Of a stretch of DNA of 64,000 nt, positions 7,988 to 16,756 are shown piece after piece (within the stretch, counting starts at the first letter, position 1; each line of letters opens with the position of its first letter). The notes below the pieces were generated by a model, which saw nothing but the letters and a program-made list of their open reading frames with translations, ran no database searches and was not told the origin of the DNA. Origin of the DNA: Shimia haliotis (GTDB taxonomy: Bacteria; Pseudomonadota; Alphaproteobacteria; Rhodobacterales; Rhodobacteraceae). The translations under genes and the position numbers were made by a program. The stretch is from contig NZ_FOSZ01000002.1 in NCBI RefSeq assembly GCF_900114415.1, positions 186,001 to 250,000 on the forward strand, read 5' to 3'.

Positions 7988-9085
7988 TCAGGTGTTGAAC
8001 AAAAAGTGCATCACGTCGCCATCTTGCACTTCATAGCCTTTGCCTTCAGCGCGCATCTTACCCGCTTCCTTCGCGCCACTCTCGCCATTGCAGGCGACAT
8101 AATCGTCATAGGCGATGGTTTCGGCCCGGATGAAACCTTTTTCAAAGTCCCCGTGGATCACACCGGCCGCTTGCGGGGCCATCGTGCCCTGACGGATGGT
8201 CCAGGCGCGGGCTTCTTTGGGGCCGACGGTAAAATATGTCTCCAGATGCAAGAGCTCGTAACCCGCACGGATCAAACGATCCAGACCGGCCTCTTCAAGC
8301 CCCATTTCGCCCAAAAACATTTCAGCTTCATCATCTTCAAGCTGGCTGATTTCTTCTTCAATCTGGGCGGAAATGATCACATGACTGTTGCCCTGTGCCG
8401 CGGCCATTTCGGCGACGGCGGCAGAATGCGCATTGCCCTCAGCCGCTTCACTCTCGCCGACATTGCAGACATAAAGCACCGGCTTGGTCGACAAAAGCTG
8501 AAGCATTTTCCAGGCCTTAGCGTCTTCGTCATCCACTTCAACAAGCCGCGCGGGCTTGCCGTCTTCCAAAGCCGCCAGCGCATCTTTCAACAAGCGTTCC
8601 TGCTGGACAGCCTCTTTATCGCCACCGCGCACCTTACGCACCAGACCCTGCAGGCGCTTCTCGATGCTCTCGATGTCGGCAAGCATCAGCTCGGTCTCGA
8701 TCGTTTCGGCATCCGCGACCGGATCGACCCGTCCGTCAACGTGGGTCACGTCGCCATCCTCAAAACACCGCAGCACATGTGCAATTGCGTCGGTTTCGCG
8801 GATATTGGCGAGGAACTGGTTTCCGAGCCCCTCCCCTTTGGAAGCGCCCTTCACCAGACCGGCGATGTCCACAAAGGTCATACGGGTCGGAATGATCTGT
8901 TTGGATTGCGCAATTGCGGCCAACTTGTCCAAACGTGCATCCGGAACGCCGACCTCCCCCACGTTGGGTTCGATCGTGCAAAACGGAAAGTTCGCCGCCT
9001 GCGCCGCAGCGGTTTTGGTAAGCGCATTAAAAAGTGTCGACTTGCCCACATTCGGCAAACCCACGATACCCATCTTGAAACCCAT
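7988..9085 (-). CDS. ychF: Redox-regulated ATPase YchF (Obg-family P-loop protein)
   Basis: Universally conserved cytosolic P-loop protein of the Obg/HAS-GTPase class that binds the ribosome and prefers ATP; linked to oxidative-stress and translation control. 365 aa, full length. The N-terminal G1 motif GLPNVGKSTLFNAL is intact, followed by the DIAGLVKGAS G3 region. A coiled-coil insert lies around residues 130-200 and the C-terminal TGS-like domain ends in EVQDGDVMHFLFN. It is monocistronic with a strong terminator downstream. In many relatives ychF lies near pth and rplY; here those genes lie 4.9-8 kb away on the other strand. Confidence 0.97.
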   Translation of the reverse strand: MGFKMGIVGLPNVGKSTLFNALTKTAAAQAANFPFCTIEPNVGEVGVPDARLDKLAAIAQSKQIIPTRMTFVDIAGLVKGASKGEGLGNQFLANIRETDAIAHVLRCFEDGDVTHVDGRVDPVADAETIETELMLADIESIEKRLQGLVRKVRGGDKEAVQQERLLKDALAALEDGKPARLVEVDDEDAKAWKMLQLLSTKPVLYVCNVGESEAAEGNAHSAAVAEMAAAQGNSHVIISAQIEEEISQLEDDEAEMFLGEMGLEEAGLDRLIRAGYELLHLETYFTVGPKEARAWTIRQGTMAPQAAGVIHGDFEKGFIRAETIAYDDYVACNGESGAKEAGKMRAEGKGYEVQDGDVMHFLFNT

Positions 9086-9181
9086 GGCCGGTCTCCTGTC
9101 ACAGCTTTGACGCTGCTCTTATGCAGAGTTTGGGCGCGGCGCAAGGCGCGTGTTAAGTTGCGCCCTAGGAGGACCTTGCAT

Positions 9182-9595
9182 ATGACATTCATTCCTTATC
9201 TCAATTTTGACGGCCAATGTGCCGAAGCGCTGACATTTTATGCCGAGATCTTTGGCGCAAACGACCTCACTTTGATGCCTCTCAGTGACGCTCCCGACAG
9301 CGAAAACATGCCGGCCTCAGACCGGATCATGTATGGCCACATCATGGTTGGAGAGGCCTGCCTGATGGCGTCGGACTTCATGCCGGGCATGCCCGTTAAA
9401 CTGATGGAGTCGGTCTCGGTCAACCATCCTGTGCCGGACGCGGCAACAGGACAGAGGATTTTTGCCGCTCTGGCCGAAGAGGGTCAGATCACCATGCCCT
9501 TCGGGCCAACGTTTTTCTCCAAAGCTTTCGGCATGGTGCGCGACCGATTTGGCACCAACTGGATGATTGGCGTCGCTCCGGAGCAGCAGCCTTAA
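9182..9595 (+). CDS. VOC-superfamily PhnB-like protein
   Basis: A 137-aa single-domain protein of the vicinal oxygen chelate (glyoxalase/PhnB) fold, cytosolic. The start is fixed by AGGAGGA eight bases before ATG 9182. Typical PhnB features are YLNFDGQCAEALTFYAEIFGA at the N-terminus, MYGHIMVGEACLMASD in the middle and DRFGTNWMIGV at the end. PhnB-type proteins were once annotated as 3-demethylubiquinone methyltransferases on weak evidence. Some VOC metal ligands are not obvious here, so the substrate is unknown. It lies upstream of and parallel to trpA. Confidence 0.85.
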   Translation: MTFIPYLNFDGQCAEALTFYAEIFGANDLTLMPLSDAPDSENMPASDRIMYGHIMVGEACLMASDFMPGMPVKLMESVSVNHPVPDAATGQRIFAALAEEGQITMPFGPTFFSKAFGMVRDRFGTNWMIGVAPEQQP

Positions 9596-9633
9596 GTCTG
9601 TTGAACTGGCGGCATTGATTTTCCCGCCCGAAA

Positions 9634-9672
9634 CAGGCATCCCTGCCTCAGCACTTTGTTGAGGGATGCCTG
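9634..9672 (+). promoter_or_regulatory. Stem-loop covering the trpA ribosome-binding site
   Basis: A perfect 11-bp inverted repeat, CAGGCATCCCT (9634-9644) and AGGGATGCCTG (9662-9672), with a 17-base loop. The right arm contains the GAGGG Shine-Dalgarno and ends two bases before the trpA ATG (9675). A competing smaller stem, CCTCA (9646-9650) with TGAGG (9660-9664), can form instead. In mRNA the long stem would hide the ribosome site. There is no U tract, so a terminator is less likely; a protein-binding palindrome remains possible. Confidence 0.5.
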
Positions 9673-9674
9673 AA

Positions 9675-10466
9675 ATGACTCGTATCGACGCGAAATTCGC
9701 CGAACTGAACGCCGCTGGCAAAAAGGCCTTTGTAGCCTATGTGATGGCGGGCGATCCCGACTACGAGACGTCGCTTGAGATCGTCAAAGGCCTACCCGGG
9801 GCGGGCGTGGACGTGATTGAGCTCGGTTTACCATTCACCGATCCCATGGCGGATGGGCCCACAATTCAGCTTGCAGGTCAGCGTGCGCTTGATGGCGGCA
9901 TGACGTTGCAGCGGACACTGGATCTGGCCGCGGCATTCCGCGAAACCGACAACACCACGCCCATCGTGTTGATGGGGTATTACAACCCGATCTTTTCCCG
10001 CGGGGTCGACACATTCCTTGCCGACGCCAAGGCGGCAGGCATTGACGGTCTGATCGTGGTGGATTTGCCGCCGGAAGAAGACGACGAGCTGTGCATTCCT
10101 GCGCAAGCCGCCGGCCTGAACTTTATTCGTCTGGCAACGCCGACAACCGATGACAAGCGCCTGCCCAAAGTTCTTCAGAACACATCGGGCTTTGTTTATT
10201 ATGTGTCGATCACAGGCATCACAGGGGCCGCAGAAGCCGAAGCCACCAATGTCGGTCCGGAAGTGGCGCGCATCAAATCCGCCACCGATTTGCCCGTAAT
10301 CGTGGGCTTTGGCATCAACAGCCCCGAGAAATCTCAGGCGATTGCCTCCGTCGCTGATGGCGCGGTTGTCGGTTCCGCGATCGTAAGTCAGATCGGCGCA
10401 GGCAAGCCCGTGGACGAAGTGCTTGCATTCGTCAAATCATTGGCAGACGGCGCGCATTCTGCATAA
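9675..10466 (+). CDS. trpA: Tryptophan synthase alpha subunit
   Basis: Cleaves indole-3-glycerol phosphate to indole and glyceraldehyde 3-phosphate and passes indole to TrpB in the alpha2beta2 complex. TIM-barrel protein of 263 aa, normal length. The catalytic Glu and Asp are seen in [16 protein letters not shown], and the phosphate-binding end is present in [12 protein letters not shown] and [12 protein letters not shown] 9675 is preferred over ATG 9666 because GAGGG lies nine bases before 9675 but directly abuts 9666. The gene stands apart from trpB and trpF (about 12 kb away, other strand). Its start is embedded next to a stable inverted repeat. Confidence 0.97.
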   Translation: MTRIDAKFAELNAAGKKAFVAYVMAGDPDYETSLEIVKGLPGAGVDVIELGLPFTDPMADGPTIQLAGQRALDGGMTLQRTLDLAAAFRETDNTTPIVLMGYYNPIFSRGVDTFLADAKAAGIDGLIVVDLPPEEDDELCIPAQAAGLNFIRLATPTTDDKRLPKVLQNTSGFVYYVSITGITGAAEAEATNVGPEVARIKSATDLPVIVGFGINSPEKSQAIASVADGAVVGSAIVSQIGAGKPVDEVLAFVKSLADGAHSA

Positions 10467-10543
10467 TTTGCGGACCATCAAGTCCGCAACCACGCCCAAG
10501 CGCGCCGTCGCCGCGCTGCTGGCCTGATTTCGCATCGCGCCCT

Positions 10544-10571
10544 GCCCGCATGTCCAGCTCACGGGCGTTTT
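10544..10571 (+). terminator. Weak terminator candidate after trpA
   Basis: GCCCG and CGGGC pair across a 13-base loop and are followed by GTTTTT. The stem is only five base pairs, so this is tentative. It lies between the convergent trpA and kinase genes. Confidence 0.35.
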
Positions 10572-10604
10572 TGGGGCTGACATCCCCGGCACGACGCTTC
10601 GGCC

Positions 10605-11984
10605 TCAGGGGTCCGCCCCCCGGCTGCGCTTTTCTTCCAGCGCCTTGATCATCGCTTCCACCAACACGGCCCTGCTGACCGGTTTTGAAACATGGCCTGT
10701 CATGCCCTCCGACAAGTATCCCGCCACTTGATGCACCATTGCGTTGGCCGAAACCGCAATGATCGGGACGGCCTCTTTCATGGCGGCCCGTTCGGCTTCC
10801 CGTATCAGACGCGTCGCCTCAAGGCCGTCCATCACCGGCATATTGATGTCCATTAGAACCATATCGAAAGCGCCCGCGCTCCAAGTTTCGATCGCCTGCT
10901 TGCCATCCGGCACAATCGTCAACTGCACCTGCGCCTTCTTCAACATATGCCTCAGAACCAACTGGTTGGTCTTGTTGTCTTCCGCTGCCAGAACCCGCAG
11001 CCCTTCAAGAGTGACGACTTCCTTCACCTCACTCAAAGAGGCATCCGCCGGTGTTCTTTCCTTCAGTGGGACAACTTGCACCTTGGCGACAAATGTCGCC
11101 CCTTTTCCCGCATCGCTTTTGACCGATATACTCCCCCCCATAAGCTCGCAAATGCGGCGCGAAATCGCGAGGCCAAGACCCGTGCCTCCATGCATGCGAG
11201 TGATCGAGGTGTTGGCCTGCGAAAACCTCTGAAAAAGGCGCGGTTGTTGGGATTTTGCAATCCCCGGCCCGCTGTCCGTGACCGTCATTTTCAACCAAGC
11301 TTTGCCGTTTCGTGCCTCTTCCAGCGTCATATGCAGCGACACGCGCCCGCTATCGGTGAACTTCACCGCGTTAGACAACAGATTGCCAACCACCTGCTGC
11401 AAGCGCGTTGGATCTGTTTCCGCCATCACCTTGGCGCTGTCATCGATCGTGACCTCAAACTGCAGCCCCTTTTCTTCGGCGGCAACACGGTGATGCTGAC
11501 ACATCACCCGCGCCAGTTCCGGCAAAGAATAGGCCACGGTTTCCAAATCAAATTTGCCCGCCTCAATCTTTGAAATATCCAAAACATCGTTGATTATGGA
11601 CAAAAGCAGCCGACCGCTTTCGCCCAATACTGTGACCAACTGGTGCTGGGCCTGCGTCAGGCCGCTGTCATCCAGCGCCTGCGCCATGCCCAAAATACCG
11701 TTGAGCGGTGTACGGATCTCGTGACTCATCGACGCCAGAAAAACGGATTTCGCCTCATTCGCAGCTTCCGCCGCCACCCGCGCGGTCTCAAGCTCTGCGG
11801 TGCGCAAGTGCACGGCGGTTTCAAGCGTCTCGGCCAGTTTGGTCAGACGTTGGTTGGCCTCATACAACTCCCGGCTTTTTGCCTCCAGCAGGCGTTCCGC
11901 CTCCTCCCGCCCTTTTCGCTCACGCAGATACCGGCGCCGAGACACATGGTCAGGGGTCGAGCCAACCTGTTCACCCAAATACAT
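10605..11984 (-). CDS. Hybrid histidine kinase paired with H-NOX
   Basis: 459-aa cytosolic hybrid kinase. Residues ~15-80 are a coiled coil with no PAS or membrane sensor domain. The HisKA dimerisation helix has phospho-acceptor His88 in SMSHEIRTPLNG. The HATPase domain shows NLLSNAVKFT (N box), DSGPGI (G1) and GGTGLGLAI (G2). A C-terminal receiver has acidic AAEDN, phospho-acceptor Asp379 in LMDINMP, and Lys434. ATG 11984 shares one base with the TGA of the H-NOX gene (TGATG), so the two are translationally coupled. Family knowledge: NO or O2 bound to H-NOX controls autophosphorylation of such partner kinases, with output often through an HPt relay on quorum sensing or biofilm. No HPt or effector gene lies nearby. 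Confidence 0.92.
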   Translation of the reverse strand: MYLGEQVGSTPDHVSRRRYLRERKGREEAERLLEAKSRELYEANQRLTKLAETLETAVHLRTAELETARVAAEAANEAKSVFLASMSHEIRTPLNGILGMAQALDDSGLTQAQHQLVTVLGESGRLLLSIINDVLDISKIEAGKFDLETVAYSLPELARVMCQHHRVAAEEKGLQFEVTIDDSAKVMAETDPTRLQQVVGNLLSNAVKFTDSGRVSLHMTLEEARNGKAWLKMTVTDSGPGIAKSQQPRLFQRFSQANTSITRMHGGTGLGLAISRRICELMGGSISVKSDAGKGATFVAKVQVVPLKERTPADASLSEVKEVVTLEGLRVLAAEDNKTNQLVLRHMLKKAQVQLTIVPDGKQAIETWSAGAFDMVLMDINMPVMDGLEATRLIREAERAAMKEAVPIIAVSANAMVHQVAGYLSEGMTGHVSKPVSRAVLVEAMIKALEEKRSRGADP

Positions 11985-12529
11985 CAGGCCACTTTCTGCA
12001 CAAGAAATTCCGCGCGATGCTGTCCTTGGGCAGAGCTTTCCTGCATGTCGACCGTATAAGTGTGCCCGAAATGATCCATGCAGCTTTCCAGCATCCCGCG
12101 GCAAAAATGTTGCAACGGACGCTCGGACGCATAGACCATTTTCAACTGCCCTTCACCCGGCCGTTCCGTCGCAAATGTTGGCAGCTCGACCTCAGGATAC
12201 AACTTGCGGACTTCGACATGCACCTCGTTCTCGATCGAATCGAGCATGTCAAAACCGTCATGCTTGCCCTCGAAAAAGGCGGGATAGCCTTCGACAAAAC
12301 GCGCGAACATCCAATGCCCGAACTTGGCCTGCAAAGCGTCCACCGGCGCGTCCAGATAAGTTCCGAACGCATCGACAAGGGCCATTAGCTCGCTACAGGG
12401 ATAGTTACCCACCACGCTAAAGGCGCCGTCGGATTCCAGGTCAACACTTTCCAGAATATCATCGACCGCTTCTTCGCCCATGACGGATTCGGCCATGCGG
12501 ATCAATTCCACAAACACAACGCCCTTCAT
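11984..12529 (-). CDS. H-NOX heme nitric-oxide/oxygen sensor
   Basis: Stand-alone H-NOX (HNOB) domain, 181 aa, which binds heme and senses NO. The proximal heme ligand is His104 in NEVHVEVRKLYP, and the heme-propionate signature YxSxR is YASER (133-137). No distal Tyr can be assigned with confidence from sequence alone. ATG 12529 is chosen because GGAGG lies five bases upstream and the family starts with MKG; an upstream ATG at 12550 lacks this. Operonic and overlapping with the hybrid kinase. The intergenic space to lldD (divergent) is about 145 bases and must hold both promoters. Confidence 0.93.
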   Translation of the reverse strand: MKGVVFVELIRMAESVMGEEAVDDILESVDLESDGAFSVVGNYPCSELMALVDAFGTYLDAPVDALQAKFGHWMFARFVEGYPAFFEGKHDGFDMLDSIENEVHVEVRKLYPEVELPTFATERPGEGQLKMVYASERPLQHFCRGMLESCMDHFGHTYTVDMQESSAQGQHRAEFLVQKVA

Positions 12530-12674
12530 CAGGACCTCCAACAAATACACTCTTTAAACTCGGGCCAAACTACGCCCAAGGCGTTAACACGAGCCTAACG
12601 ACTGCAAAGAGGATTGCGCGAAACCTTGCGTATTGGTAAGGAACATTTACCAAAGTGAGGGAGTTTGGACCAAA

Positions 12675-13841
12675 ATGCCGGTGATTACCTGTATCGATGA
12701 CCTGAAACGGATTTACGAACGGCGCGTGCCGCGCATGTTTTTCGACTATGCCGAATCCGGCAGCTGGACCGAGCAGACCTTCCGCGAAAACACCTCGGAT
12801 TTCGAAGACATCTATTTGCGCCAGCGGGTTGCCGTTGACATGTCCGGCCGCTCCACAGCCAGCCAGATGATCGGTCAAGATGTGGCGATGCCTGTCGCCC
12901 TCGCCCCTGTTGGCCTGACCGGCATGCAATGTGCGGATGGCGAAATAAAAGCCGCCCGGGCAGCCGAGAAATTCGGTGTGCCCTTCACGCTGTCCACCAT
13001 GTCGATCAACTCGATCGAGGACGTCGCCGAAGCCACAACCAAGCCGTTCTGGTTCCAACTTTACACAATGCGCGACACGGATTACGTAAGCCGCCTGATC
13101 CAGCGGGCCAAGGTGGCCAACTGTTCAGCACTGGTGATCACGCTTGACCTGCAAATTCTTGGGCAACGGCACAAAGACCTGAAAAACGGCCTTTCCGCCC
13201 CGCCGAAACTGACTCCCTCGACCATTGCAAACCTGATGACCAAATGGTCGTGGGGCATTGAAATGCTGGGCGCCAAACGGCGCAACTTTGGCAATATTGT
13301 CGGCCATGTTGACGGCATCTCGGATGCCAAGGATCTGGGCGCCTGGACCAAAGAAAGCTTCGACCCTACGCTGGATTGGGACAAAGTCGCCAAACTCAAG
13401 GAAGAGTGGGGCGGCAAGGTGATCCTTAAGGGCATTCTGGATGCAGAGGATGCCAAAATGGCGCTCAAGGTTGGGGCCGATGCCATCATCGTGTCAAACC
13501 ACGGCGGCCGTCAGCTGGACGGAGCACTCTCATCCATCCGCGCCCTGCCCTCAATCCTCGAGGCGGTAGGCGATCAGGTCGAAGTCCACCTTGATAGCGG
13601 CATCCGCTCCGGTCAGGACGTGCTCAAGGCGCTGGCTATGGGGGCCAAAGGCACCTATATCGGGCGCGCCTTTGTCTATGGGCTTGGCGCTATGGGCCAG
13701 AAAGGCGTCGAAGAAGCTCTGCGCGTGATCCACACCGAACTTGACCTGTCCATGGCGCTCTGCGGACGTCGCCGCATCGACGAGTTGAACCGCGATATTC
13801 TGCTGATACCCGAGGCCTTCGAAGGACGCTGGCAGGCCTAA
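12675..13841 (+). CDS. lldD: FMN-dependent L-lactate dehydrogenase / alpha-hydroxy acid oxidase
   Basis: FMN enzyme of 388 aa with TIM-barrel fold that oxidises L-lactate or a related 2-hydroxy acid to the keto acid, passing electrons to quinone or O2. Seen: [17 protein letters not shown] near the N-terminus, [13 protein letters not shown]-binding strand, [22 protein letters not shown] with active-site Lys, [10 protein letters not shown] with the catalytic His-Arg, and [18 protein letters not shown] near the C-terminus. The start at ATG 12675 follows GAGGGAG at about 11 bases; an in-frame GTG at 12633 precedes it. Lactate is the likely substrate, but glycolate or mandelate relatives look similar, so the symbol is tentative. 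Confidence 0.87.
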   Translation: MPVITCIDDLKRIYERRVPRMFFDYAESGSWTEQTFRENTSDFEDIYLRQRVAVDMSGRSTASQMIGQDVAMPVALAPVGLTGMQCADGEIKAARAAEKFGVPFTLSTMSINSIEDVAEATTKPFWFQLYTMRDTDYVSRLIQRAKVANCSALVITLDLQILGQRHKDLKNGLSAPPKLTPSTIANLMTKWSWGIEMLGAKRRNFGNIVGHVDGISDAKDLGAWTKESFDPTLDWDKVAKLKEEWGGKVILKGILDAEDAKMALKVGADAIIVSNHGGRQLDGALSSIRALPSILEAVGDQVEVHLDSGIRSGQDVLKALAMGAKGTYIGRAFVYGLGAMGQKGVEEALRVIHTELDLSMALCGRRRIDELNRDILLIPEAFEGRWQA

Positions 13842-13987
13842 AGGCAGACAACGGGCGGGATCGCGCGGAAATTCCCAAAGGAGCGCGCGAATCCCCTTTG
13901 CTTTCTAAACAAACCCCGCTATACGCGCGGCTTCACGCGAGGATACAGCCTTGGAGGATCCTCGCCTTGGTATATGGAGAATTCAAA

Positions 13988-14626
13988 ATGGCTGGTCAAA
14001 TTCCTGATCTTATCGCCGAAGCACGCACGGGGACAGGCAAGGGCGCCGCTCGTCAAGCACGTCGTGACGGCTTCGTTCCTGGTGTTGTATACGGTGGCGA
14101 CGCCGATCCGCTGGCAATCCAGATCCCTTTCAACGTTCTGTTCAAGAAACTGAAAGAAGGCCGCTTCCTGTCGACCCTGTTCAACCTCAAAGTTGAAGGC
14201 GAAGAAGACGTGCGCGTGATCTGCCGCGGTGTGCAGCGTGACGTGGTCAAAGACCTTCCGACACACATCGACCTGCTGCGCCTGCGCCGCACCTCGAAAA
14301 TCAACCTGTTCATCCACGTTGATTTCGAAAACGAAGAAGCAGCCCCCGGCATCAAAAAAGGCGGCGTTCTGACTGTTGTCCGTCCTGAGGTTGAACTGAA
14401 CGTGACCGCGGGTGACATCCCTGAGCGTCTGGTTGTTGACCTGACCGGCAAGGAAGTTGGCGACACCATCACCATCTCCCAGATCGACCTGCCGGCTGGC
14501 GCCAAGCCAACCATCGACCGTGACTTCGTGGTTGCAAACCTCTCCGCTCCGTCCGGTCTGCGTTCTTCCGAGAACGAAGAGGGTGAAGGCGAAGAGGCCG
14601 CTGAAGAAGCAGCAGCCGAAGAATAA
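13988..14626 (+). CDS. rplY: 50S ribosomal protein L25/general stress protein Ctc
   Basis: 5S rRNA-binding ribosomal protein of the long L25/CTC type (212 aa): an N-terminal L25 beta-barrel ([29 protein letters not shown] loop) and a C-terminal TL5 domain ([29 protein letters not shown]). The tail is a highly acidic Glu/Ala run from about residue 193. The start is ATG 13988 with GGAG seven bases upstream; the open frame upstream to 13898 lacks coding character. A strong terminator follows. Confidence 0.96.
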   Translation: MAGQIPDLIAEARTGTGKGAARQARRDGFVPGVVYGGDADPLAIQIPFNVLFKKLKEGRFLSTLFNLKVEGEEDVRVICRGVQRDVVKDLPTHIDLLRLRRTSKINLFIHVDFENEEAAPGIKKGGVLTVVRPEVELNVTAGDIPERLVVDLTGKEVGDTITISQIDLPAGAKPTIDRDFVVANLSAPSGLRSSENEEGEGEEAAEEAAAEE

Positions 14627-14651
14627 GACCCCGCCGCAAGGCGCGTGGCAG

Positions 14652-14684
14652 AACGCGGCGTCCTCCGGGACGCCGCGTTTTTTT
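14652..14684 (+). terminator. Terminator of rplY
   Basis: A perfect 12-bp stem AACGCGGCGTCC/GGACGCCGCGTT with a TCCG loop, followed by TTTTT, 26 bases after the rplY stop. Confidence 0.93.
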
Positions 14685-14733
14685 GTCTTGGGTGAAAGGT
14701 CCCATTGGCTCTAGGTTCGATCAGGTATCACCA

Positions 14734-15894
14734 ATGAGCGCACCCATGTCCTTGCATTTTTCCACCGAAGAGTTTGCGATCCGAAACCAGAAGGCCTGCG
14801 CCGCGCTGGCCGCCGCCGGTCTGGACGCGATCCTGCTTTTTGCCCCCGAAAGCCACTATTGGCTCACCGGTTACGACACTTTCGGTTTTGCCATGTTCCA
14901 ATGCATGGTTCTCGGCGCGGATGGTCGTGTCGACCTGCTGACCCGCGCACCGGACTTGCGTCAAGCCCGCCATACTTCAATCCTGCAAGACGACCAGATT
15001 CACATCTGGCCTGAATTTGAAGGCGCAACACCACAAAAGGATCTAGCGGTTCTGCTTGCCAAGCGAGGCCTTTCAGGCAAGCGCATCGGCTGGGAAACAC
15101 AAACTGCCGGCCTGACGATGTGGGTCGGCCAACAGGTACAGGCGGCAATCCCCGACCTGATCGAAGCCTCCGACGTGCTCCGCCAATGCCGCCGTGTCAA
15201 ATCGCCCGCCGAAATCGCCATGCACCGTAAGGCAGCCGCCCTGTCAGACGACGCATTCGATGCCGCCCTGCGCACCACGCACGCCGACGCTTTTGAAGGC
15301 GACATCCTGAGCGCCATGCAAGGCGCAGTTTTTGAGGGCGGCGGCGACTATGCTGGCAATGAGTTTATCATCGGCTCAGGCCCCGGTGCGTTGCTCTGCC
15401 GCTACTATTCCGGACGCCGCCATTTGGACCCACAAGACCAACTAACGCTGGAATGGTCGGGCACCTACGCCCGCTATCACGCAGCCATGATGCGCACTCT
15501 GATCGTCGGTGACGCCTGCGACGCACAGCGACGTATGCACGCCGTCACTCTCGAGGCTCTGGAAGCCTGCGAGGCCGCCATTCGCCCAGGCGCGCCCATG
15601 GGGGAGGTCTTTGACGCCCACGCGCGGGTGTTTGATGCGCACGGGCTGCACAATGCCCGTTTGCAGGCATGCGGCTATGGAATGGGGGCCGTTTACAATC
15701 CGATCTGGGTCGATTTTCCAATGTTTTACGAAGGAAATCCTCTGCTGATGGAACCCAATCAGGTGTTCTTCCTGCACATGATCCTCATGGATTCCGACAC
15801 GGGATTCGCCATGTGCACCGGCCACTCTGTTCTGGTCACGGAAACCGGTGTCGAACGTCTGTCACGCAGCTCCCTCGACTTGCACGTCTTGTAA
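14734..15894 (+). CDS. Creatinase/Xaa-Pro peptidase-fold (M24) protein without metal ligands
   Basis: Pita-bread fold protein of 386 aa. The N-terminal creatinase domain (~10-150) includes LLFAPESHYWLTGYDTFGF; the C-terminal M24 domain starts with RRVKSPAEIAMHRKAAALSDDAF. In M24 peptidases the metal is held by two Asp, one His and two Glu. Here the equivalent segment reads LEWSGTYARYHAAMMRT, where the two expected Asp are Glu240 and Ala251, and the His position (GYGMGAVY) is Met. This argues for a metal-free creatinase-type hydrolase of a small amidine or osmolyte rather than a peptidase. ATG 14734 is used; ATG 14746 is also possible. The DMSP lyase DddP was considered, but length and motifs do not match. 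Confidence 0.8.
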   Translation: MSAPMSLHFSTEEFAIRNQKACAALAAAGLDAILLFAPESHYWLTGYDTFGFAMFQCMVLGADGRVDLLTRAPDLRQARHTSILQDDQIHIWPEFEGATPQKDLAVLLAKRGLSGKRIGWETQTAGLTMWVGQQVQAAIPDLIEASDVLRQCRRVKSPAEIAMHRKAAALSDDAFDAALRTTHADAFEGDILSAMQGAVFEGGGDYAGNEFIIGSGPGALLCRYYSGRRHLDPQDQLTLEWSGTYARYHAAMMRTLIVGDACDAQRRMHAVTLEALEACEAAIRPGAPMGEVFDAHARVFDAHGLHNARLQACGYGMGAVYNPIWVDFPMFYEGNPLLMEPNQVFFLHMILMDSDTGFAMCTGHSVLVTETGVERLSRSSLDLHVL

Positions 15895-15925
15895 CCCCGC
15901 CAAATTCGACCCTTCAGAACCGTAT

Positions 15926-15957
15926 TCTTTCCGGCCGGAATACCCCGGGGTGAGCCG
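15926..15957. repeat. Dispersed intergenic repeat, copy 1
   Basis: Contains the core TACCCCGGGGTGAGCCGC preceded by GGCCGGAA. A related copy lies at 39285-39310. Both sit just outside gene ends. I recall similar CCTCACCCCGGGGTATTT elements being frequent in Rhodobacteraceae intergenic DNA; copy number here cannot be counted beyond this window. Confidence 0.4.
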
Positions 15958-15977
15958 CATTCAGCGAGGGAAGCGCC

Positions 15978-16667
15978 CTACCCCTTCTTCACCTTGCCAA
16001 CGCGCATAAACCCAAGCGTGCGCCCGCTACTTGTGGCCGGATCATAGGTCAGGCCTGACCGGCTCATACAGTCCACGATCTTCTTGAGAACCTTGCGGGG
16101 ATATTTGGACAAATGCACTTCCAACACCACGTGGCGCACGCATTTGGGCCACTTCTTGTCAAAAAGGAACTGTTCTCCGCCTTCGATGTCCATCATCACA
16201 AAATGCGGCTGATGGATCGCCAGCAAATGCCCAATCGGCACAGCCGGCACCTCGACAAGGTCATCAGGCGCCTTGCCCTCTTCAACCAAGGCGCCCCCCC
16301 AGAAAAGCGAACCGGCGCGAAAAGCGACGCTTTCAGTCAAATGCGCATCACCGACTACGGCGCCGTGCACCAAAGTGACATCGCCCTGCCCGTTGCGCTG
16401 CAAATTTTGACGGATCGGCTCCAGCATCCTCGGGTTGGCCTCTACGCTCATCACGTTCTCAGCCCCCGCCGCTTGCCCGCAGATCGCGCTGACATAGCCA
16501 AGCCCTGCGCCAATCTCCAGAACCCGCCAGCCTTTCTTGATCCGCTTTAGGGCCGCATTGCTTTCCTTGTTTTCATAGTCGCCCGAGGTCAGCTTCTCCT
16601 CGATCCGCGTGTCCCTAAGCCAGTCGGGAATGTCAATCTCAATGCCTTTGAGCGTATATACTGTCAT
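15978..16667 (-). CDS. FkbM-family SAM-dependent methyltransferase
   Basis: Rossmann-fold methyltransferase of ~229 aa. SAM-binding motif I is VLEIGAGLGYVSA, with acidic motif II SVEANP and the family-typical MMDIEGGE strand. FkbM enzymes O-methylate sugars or small molecules; the substrate here is not predictable. A start at ATG 16667 (MTVYTLKG) matches where family members usually begin; ATG 16694 is an alternative without a better ribosome site. It is divergent from pth. Confidence 0.85.
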   Translation of the reverse strand: MTVYTLKGIEIDIPDWLRDTRIEEKLTSGDYENKESNAALKRIKKGWRVLEIGAGLGYVSAICGQAAGAENVMSVEANPRMLEPIRQNLQRNGQGDVTLVHGAVVGDAHLTESVAFRAGSLFWGGALVEEGKAPDDLVEVPAVPIGHLLAIHQPHFVMMDIEGGEQFLFDKKWPKCVRHVVLEVHLSKYPRKVLKKIVDCMSRSGLTYDPATSSGRTLGFMRVGKVKKG

Positions 16668-16756
16668 TCGCGCACTGCCGCCTTGCCTTGTCATTTCATT
16701 GAGTCCTAGGGGCTTGGCCGCTATAGAGCAACCGTGAGCAGCACAGGTGAACTCCC

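Noticed and set aside
9634-9672. Terminator of the VOC gene
   Set aside because: Good stem but no U tract on either strand; its position at the trpA start argues for regulation.
14734-15894. DMSP lyase DddP
   Set aside because: Shorter than DddP, lacks its N-terminal part, and metal positions differ.
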